Position numbers and translations under genes: made by a program
NCBI GenBank assembly: GCA_950295325.1
Contig: OX485806.1
Location: 45,937,169 to 46,001,168, forward strand
Source: Polytrichum commune
Lineage: Eukaryota; Streptophyta; Polytrichopsida; Polytrichales; Polytrichaceae
DNA: 64,000 nucleotides
Reading direction: 5' to 3'
Shown here: positions 57,035 to 64,000 of the stretch, one piece after another
Layout: every line of letters starts with the position of its first letter
Position numbering within the stretch: position 1 is the stretch's first letter
The notes under the pieces: model-generated
What the model was told of the DNA's origin: nothing
Seen by the model: the letters and a program-made list of their open reading frames with translations, nothing else
Databases searched by the model: none

Positions 57035-59917
57035 ACCACGGTCGTGGTTATATGTTCTCCAATTGTGGGGCTAGTTTGTTTTGAAACCAAGATTGAGTCC
57101 ACCGCCGTTAATTGTCAACTTATTAATTTTTGATGCTTATGTTGACATTTGGGGTAGACAAATATTACATCTTCTCTTGAGATGAAGTCTAGAAACCTAC
57201 ATCCTACCGAAAAAATTATGCATTGGAGTTAGACCACACTCAATAAACATTTGAAGTAAGTAAAATTATGAATTTCAACCAGACAGATGTGATTGACCCA
57301 AAAGATAAAAGATAGCAAAAGAAAAATCAAAGATAGGTTGTCATTGTAGATGTAAATGTAAGGATATTCATATAATACATACACTTTATTTGAAGTAAAA
57401 ATATTGGCTTTGGCATAAGAACAACCATGTAGGAGAATAGAGGTTAGAGGATAGAGGATTTTTTTGTTTTTTGTGTAGAAATCTTGTTCATAATTCCAAG
57501 GTCTAAATTTTGTTCTGTGGGTCCCACTCATTTGTGGCAATTTTTTATTGAGTAACCTAGGTTGTTTTGAATGACAAACTGCATTGTTTCCTACTGTCAT
57601 CTCTTTGCTATTTTGATTTCTTCTATTCATTCCACATCTCCATAGTTCGTTTTACTAGGGTTTGAATATGTGTGTATTTGGGGAGAATATATATATCACA
57701 AATGTTAGGTTTTGCATCTATATAGAAAGGTTCTTATGTTATTGGTTTCATTGGAAGAACCTTCATTTAACTAGTATGTATTTAAGAAAACATCATGTAT
57801 TCCAATAGAAGAAATATAGTTGAATGGATTTGAAAAGATATAAAATTACTAAGTAATGAAAATTCAAATAATACATGGTAAGACTCAAGGTAGTTAGTAG
57901 GAGAATACGTAGGTAATAATTGATATAGCGATAACGTGACTACTGGTGAAAGGTATTTTGAGAGTATGGTTCTTCTAAGGAACCAATATTTTAAAAAATA
58001 AAATGAACATCTTACATGTAATGCCTAAAAATTACTAAAGGTAAGTTTTTGTACATATAAAAAAGATAAAATGTATGAATGTATTGTCACATAATAAAGC
58101 AATGTAATACAAATTGTATACTTGAATGCAACATTGATATTTTCATGAATGAATCAAGTAATACTAAAGGGCTAATATATAGTATCCTAAGCGCAAGTAA
58201 TCCTATTAATGGAAAAATCAATGATTTTTGAACATTTACCAACCATGCAATGAATACACTATAAAATGTAAGAAATCACAATTCAAAGCAATCATGTGTT
58301 GTGTGAAAATCATTTTAATAGGTTGGGGCATACCCATTAGACCACTCCTCAAATTTTTAGAGCCACATGCCACCATAGTTCTAGCAACTAGACCACATAG
58401 TTCAATACCAATTGTTAAGGATTTTTTTGCAAAATTGTACCTAATTATTAACTATATAAAAAGATATTATCAAAATGGTATTTACATTTCCACTAGAATT
58501 TGGTGGGCTTAGCATATACCAATTGGCATAGTTAGAGTGATGAACACGGGATGATACTCTATAAAAGTGACATTTACCAATTCCACTAACGTGGTAACGT
58601 GTTTACACAAGAGGAAACAACCACTCCAATACCAATATGGCAATACTTACTCGAGGGATCTAACAAAGACTATTTGTGATTTTGGAAATCAATGTCAATT
58701 TGGCGTATGAAGCAAACCAAGATGCACCTAAAAAACTAAAGATAACTTGACAATACAAAGAAGGCTATGAGTAGCCCACACGGGATTTACAAAGAAATGA
58801 TCAAGGAAACCACAATTGGTGGGTATCCCAACCATCATATCATCTTTGATTATTCAAAAATTAATTTTGCACATGCTAGACAATGGAAGTTAATGGCGGG
58901 AAATAATAAAATGATTACATAAATGGGTTACACACACCAAAAAAATCGAGTTTATACGTTTAGCATCCCCAATACGCAAAGAAATGGCATCATCATGCAA
59001 GACTTGTGAGAACTTTAAAAAACATGCAAACAATAGTTGTCACTACGGCTGATGATAGTTGGAATGGCATGAAAGTATATGAATTTCTCTTCTACATGGT
59101 TTACATTTTCCATTTCCAACTTTGTAAGGTTGTTGAGTCACTCCTCTTAAGAAGCGTGGAAATGATTTTTGTGGAAGACCAACCAAATATTCCCACCTCG
59201 TGAATACCTACATGTTGGGCAATGTGGGGGTATTGAATTATGTTGTACGATGGACTACAAGATCTATGTAAATTAATAAATCATAGAATGTGGATGCCTA
59301 TCACATTATTTTGTTCTGTTGCATCTGGGATACCTTGGGAATATGGAAGACAACTTATATTGGGTCTTAAAAACGGGAATGGGTCCGTACGCCACAAAAA
59401 AATTGAGGAATGTTGAAGATGATGTGGATTTGGATCCCACAATCTATTGCATTATGATTTTTTTCCCTAGGATTAGGCATGTGGTTATTTGAGCCACCCG
59501 TTGTAATTAAGACATGGTGTATGTTTGGGTTGGGCCTAGTTGAGCAAGGCAGTACGGATAAGGTTCAGTCTTGTAGGACCATGGGAGGAACTAGCATGAT
59601 ACTCTTAGATAATCTTCCATGTTTTTGGGATGTGTTTTTTTTATAAAGTGGAGGTCTAGGGTTTAGAGGTTTGTGTTTGGGATCTATATTATGTTGCACC
59701 CACATCAATTTACATACATGCATACATTTTTCATTCCATACCAACATGATCACATTTAATATATTTAGAATACATGACAACATTTTGAAACAATACCCAA
59801 ACATCAAAAAAATTATAACGAACTACATAAATGTATTACATAAATGTTTGCAACTACATATTAGAACACCACATGGACCCGTTTTGGTTTGTCCACCATA
59901 TTCATTAGTTAATGAGG
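57035..59917. other. AT-rich stretch, nothing recognised
   Basis: Only short frames on both strands. A few (58,228-58,512 and 59,006-59,203) look protein-like by composition, but I cannot place them in any family. It ends at the left terminus of the third MULE-family element. Confidence 0.45.
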
Positions 59918-60876
59918 GGGAAAAGCTATTTAGTGAGCACTGAGCCGTGAGCCGTGAGGTGTAAGTGAACGGTAATTTTGATAATTTTTGTCAAGCGATG
60001 CACACCCTATGACCGCGATATTTTGATGTAATTTTAAATTTTTTACGAGATAATGACGTAATGACGCCTATATCTGTGCGTGCAGGAAAATAATGTGCGC
60101 CCTCTTCGTCCAGATCCAAGGTGCACCTTTCAACGTCAAATTCTAGACATGTGCATGTGGAGGCAGCCGATATTCAGACTTAAGGCGAAAACATCTAACC
60201 CTAAATACCATTTCGCAAAGTATAACGAGAGAGGGGGGACGCGAAATGTGGTGGGGAATTCATGGCGAAGACAATGGTAAGCAAACACCCATCAGTCGCC
60301 ACCATAACGTCCCATCACTACAAAGCAATTTTACTCAGTTACTACAAACACGTGCAATGTCTATTAGGTTCTAGGAATACTAATCACCAAGCCAAAACTA
60401 TTTCACTGTCTAGTCATGGACAAGAAACAGGAATGACAGTTAGAAAAAGAGTGGACATCAATTTCTGTTGGAATTCATTTGCAATTGAATAGCCATAGAC
60501 AAATACAGCAACAGAAAATCGTAAGAAATCATTGAAAAAATATATGAAAATGATTATAGAAGAATAGTGGAAATCCTTAAATTTAAAATAGAAGGGTATG
60601 AACGAATAGTAAGATTATGGAATTAAGTGATGAACAATCAAATTAATCGTAAACTCAAACGTTAATAAGTAACCAAGTGGTGTTCGAAATTATTTTAAAC
60701 AATATCAGAAAATATGAGGTCAAAAGTTAACTTAAATCTACAATTTTATATATGAAATCCCATAAACTCCGAAAGTAATACAAATATAATGAATTTCATG
60801 CGGAATGAGTGCACAAAATGAAAAACGAAAGAAAAAAAACCGGTATATTAGATAGTACACAAACACCCACATGAAG

Positions 60877-63800
60877 CTATTTCATCAGATCCAAATCACT
60901 GTGATCACCTGATGATGAAGAGATTCTAGAATCACTAATATCTGCATCAAAGGAGGCCTGACCATCAGACTCAAAAGCTTCTATATCCAAAAACTCTAAA
61001 ACTCTTCCCCGATGATATTTAGATCTAAATGTCTGATAAGAACCTCCAGCTAGTTGATTAGCAATATCATTTGCGTATGTAGGAAGTTGCCAAGACTTTG
61101 GAAGGCTGGGATAGAATTCAGGGTCACAAAAAAAGGCCGATGAATAGGATAGCTCAATTTATCGCATCTGCAAATGCCAATGGTACCATGTTCATAACTC
61201 AACTTTAGATGAAATGACACCAAAAAACATAACACTGGTAAGAGAATTTGTGGACCATATTCACTTAGTAAACCGAGATCTCTTCACAATCCTCTCAACG
61301 GGGATATCTTCACCCTCAGGATCCTCTACACTGGTGACACGGTCTTCAAGAGTGACTTCAGAGGCTGCTCTAGAGATAACCAATGGAGCAAGTAAGGCCT
61401 CAAAAATATCTACATCAGCCTCTAATGCCGCAATGTGACGGTGCACATTGCGGCAGGCATGAATGGAAGATCCTGCAAATAAAGAAGTTGAAAAAAATTA
61501 GTACAAAAACCACTATGAATTTTGTAGAACAAAACAATATTAACGATTAACAAACTGAAATGGAAGATTACAAAGACATACCGGTCGCTACCGTGTAGTC
61601 TAGAATAATATCCCTTGGGGAGCTACATGCTTCAATTAGCATTTGCATTAGAAGCACGGACTTTTCACGAGGCCCTCGCCATGGTGTGGATCCATTAGTT
61701 AGTTGGTCCTCATGAGAGACCAAGTTCTGGAGACTATCATCCCGTGCAACATCCACCCCATAAGGATCCAATTCAGGGACATGGCGAAATGAAAACTTCG
61801 ATGCAGGTAACCCCGGCACGCTCCTGACCGCCAATGAAATACCAAACCTCATGGTCTACAATGTACCAGACATAAAGATCAATATTACTTTACAAAGTAA
61901 ACAACACAACTGCATGAGTTTAATAGTTTGGTGGGTCTACACTCAGAACTACCTCAAGGATGAAATTGAAACTGAATGTACTAAGCAGCGGTGATCAGAA
62001 AGAAAACTTAAGCATTATCTTACAGTTGATGGTAGATTTATTGGGGATGTAAGATGAAGGCGGTTCATTCCCCACCACTCTTTCCAAATTGCAAAGCCAT
62101 ACGATTTGCAATATCCAAGAATATTGGACTTCGTACACATACGAAAAGGGTGAAACAAAATAATTGCCCCGTCGTCGAGCAGATGTTGGTCGGCAAAGTC
62201 AAATAGTGGTTGTAACCACTCTTTCGATTCTTGATTCCAAGCGGGAATGGACGATGGTGGGTTTGATATGCCAGGAACAGGAAGACATTTCGGTATATCT
62301 GCAAGAATCAAGTCCAAACAGGGATGGTCCTCCGGAGAACCTTTGTAGTGCCGGGTTTTGTCTTTTGAGTGCTGCACAATCAAAGGACATTGTCACAATT
62401 TGTACATGACAAATGACTTCAATAAAACCAGGTTTAGGGTGAATAGATAAGCATTCAACTAGTTCCATTCAACGAGGAGTTTAAATCATTTTGAAGATTA
62501 CCTACCTCTACAACAGCCACAAGACATAAATCTCCCTGATGATGTGTGACTTGATCAAAAAGTTGTAAGTAGTGACTGTCGAACAATAACAAATTTGAGG
62601 ACCCTTATCAAAAGGATTAAAAGAATCCTCCTTGCTTTGTACATTGCCTAGTACTGGAATGCAAAACAAATTCTTTATACATTTTTGTACCCTCCTAAAG
62701 TGTTGCCACTCTAGATATCAATCACAGTTACTTCAAATATTATAAGCTACTGTTGAGTTGCAACAAGAGGGGCTTGCAAAACTAAGTTGGATCCTAATAC
62801 ACATTATAATGTGATGAAGTCCTTTAAAGCAATGGTGTAACAAAACAAATGGCCGATTGCAAGCACAAAACAAATTGTCGAGTCCGTTGAGGGCTCAGCT
62901 CACACTCCATATGGTTTTTCGGTCCTGAAACAAAAGCATAAACTATTCCCTTTCGAGCCCTTAGTTGTCAGAATCCATGTTTCGGTCCCGAAACAAAACC
63001 CGATTGCTGAAATATGAAAAGCAATACCTACTGAATGAAAAATTTGGACAAGATTGAAATGCAAAAATTTGAAGGCAAACATGTTATGACAAAATTATGG
63101 AAGAGCAGTACCTTAAGCATGAATCTTTTCAACTCATTGTAAGAAGGGGTGAATTCCTCTGTGTCACCGCCAAGAACGTCTTCCATTGAGGCGTTGAGAA
63201 TGAGCTCTTGAAGGTGCATCTCGAGCTCTTCTCCCGATGTCAAAATAGGAATTTGACTCAACTGCTCGTAGGAGGAATCGCATTTTGTTCCTCTAAAAAA
63301 TGTTGGAGCATGAGAACCAGATTTATATGTGGGACTTGGAGCAACAAGACTTTTACCTTCTGGCTCTAGGGGGGTTCATCTTCTTTTTGCCCTTCTTGAT
63401 GGACTTCTCCAGTGATTTTTGTAGCTTCTCCCGCTCTTTTTGATCAGCTCTCTCCTCAGCCTCCTTGACCCTCAGCGCTTTCTTTCGGTCTTCTTCGATG
63501 TGTCGTTTCATTGCCTTTGCCCTCTCATTCTCATCTTCAATGCCCTGTAAGTCCACCATTTTAATTCCAGACTCACGTACAACCTCCCTTGACTTCCTGG
63601 CTCAATCTCAAAAGAAGGAGTAAAACTTGGAGCGCAATCAAGATACCAGGCACCGCCGGTAAGGTGAGAAGTTGTCCACGTGCATTGTTGAAGAGCTGAG
63701 AACATGCACGCTGAGTTTGATCTATCAAGCCATGTGGTCAAGAATACAAAAAGATCTTGTTTGGAAATAGCTCCTTTGGCCAGAAGCTCGTACTTAAAGT

Positions 63801-64000
63801 ACCTGTGTTACGAAATAGCACATAACATTACATTCTAGAACTTTCGAACTAGCAAATCACATAATATGAACGGAAACAATTACTGAAATTAATGAAAAAT
63901 ACTTCAAGATTTGAGACGTACTTAAGAAAAACTTTGCGGACAACTAGGTCATATCCGTTAAATCCAACAAAGTCGTTACCTTTTTTGAAGGAATCGTGTC
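60877..64000 (-). pseudogene. Third copy of the accessory gene (coiled coil and methyltransferase-like part), partial
   Basis: Exons on minus: 64,000-63,922 (runs off the window), 63,802-63,112 (W-L-D-R-S-N-S, W-Y-L-D-C, coiled coil, K-K-K-M-N-P-P), 62,371-62,024 (D-L-I-L-A-D-I-P-K-C, D-D-G-A-I-I-L-F-H-P), 61,855-61,582 (S-T-P-W-R-G-P-R-E-K, D-I-I-L-D-Y-T-V-A-T-G), 61,472-61,269 (A-C-R-N-V-H-R-H-I-A-A-L) and 61,197-60,877 (stop TAG). Breaks: a frameshift near 63,600, loss of two bases after K-K-K-M-N-P-P near 63,370, a donor changed from GTAAGT to CTAAGT at 61,268, and a short T-run near 61,130. An exon between 63,112 and 62,371, present in the outer copy, is not clearly found. Confidence 0.78.
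62926..62994. repeat. Two palindromes TTTCGGTCC(C/T)GAAA in the third element
   Basis: GTTTCGGTCCCGAAAC at 62,979-62,994 and TTTTCGGTCCTGAAA at 62,926-62,940, in the intron between the coiled-coil exon and the methyltransferase exons. The TCGGNNCCGA core is the same as in the palindromes of the inner element. Confidence 0.7.

Larger units (their letters stand above)
59918..64000. mobile_element. Third MULE-family element, left part; continues beyond the window
   Basis: The left terminus at 59,918 reads GGGAAAAGCTATTTAGTGAG and continues with TGAGCCG repeats, followed by subterminal CACACCCTATGACCGCG (about 60,001). It matches the left end of the inner element base for base over the first 15 positions. 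Its accessory gene lies on minus (64,000 to 60,877), the same arrangement as the inner element; the transposase would lie beyond 64,000. The 960 bases between terminus and gene hold no coding sequence. Confidence 0.82.

Noticed and set aside
58228-59203. Protein-like frames in AT-rich DNA
   Set aside because: No recognisable family, no splice context and no second copy in the window.

Overview
The window looks like transposon-dense nuclear DNA of a plant (land plant or other streptophyte). Reasons: spliced genes with GT..AG introns, Ty3/gypsy and Ty1/copia remnants, a CACTA (Tnp2/DUF4218) transposase, an initiator-tRNA-Met-like primer site, and Mutator-like (MULE) transposases. I cannot name the species. 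I see no ordinary single-copy host gene, rRNA, tRNA or CRISPR array. Almost everything readable is a mobile element or its debris, and nearly every coding region is broken.

Layout. 1-3,154: Ty3/gypsy protease/reverse transcriptase and Ty1/copia remnants (+). 3,155-4,055: solo LTR, family 1. 4,061-6,330: Ty3/gypsy integrase and chromodomain (-). 7,496-35,030: an old MULE (the outer element, left part missing) with a transposase on - (9,658 to 7,496) and a large divergent accessory gene on + (about 10,857 to 33,698). A second complete element of the same family (the inner element, 14,538-30,670, 16.1 kb, inverted) sits inside exon 2 of that accessory gene. The inner element has its own transposase (+, 26,531-30,213) and its own accessory gene (-, 25,211 to 15,978), which is itself broken by a Ty3/gypsy 3' end plus LTR (about 17,460-19,775). 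35,031-40,711: unassigned repeats, a degenerate Ty3/gypsy element (-) and LTRs of two families. 41,216-44,792: CACTA transposase (-) split by a solo LTR. 49,689-57,034: more solo LTRs, a copia fragment and a gypsy RT. 59,918 to the window edge: a third element of the same MULE family, again with the accessory gene on -.

The notable system is this MULE family. Each element carries a MULE-type transposase (zinc-binding N-terminal region, DDE core, SWIM finger) beside a divergently transcribed multi-exon gene. That gene has a ParB/sulfiredoxin-like domain (D-G-N-H-R motif) followed by a beta-class DNA adenine/cytosine-N4 methyltransferase-like domain. ParB-methylase fusions are familiar from bacteria and phages; I know of no description of one carried by a plant MULE. 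The long first intron of the accessory gene holds an array of about six palindromes or hairpins in both the inner and the outer element, with a different sequence in each. This is the pattern expected if each copy's ParB-like protein had its own site array, but that link is inference.
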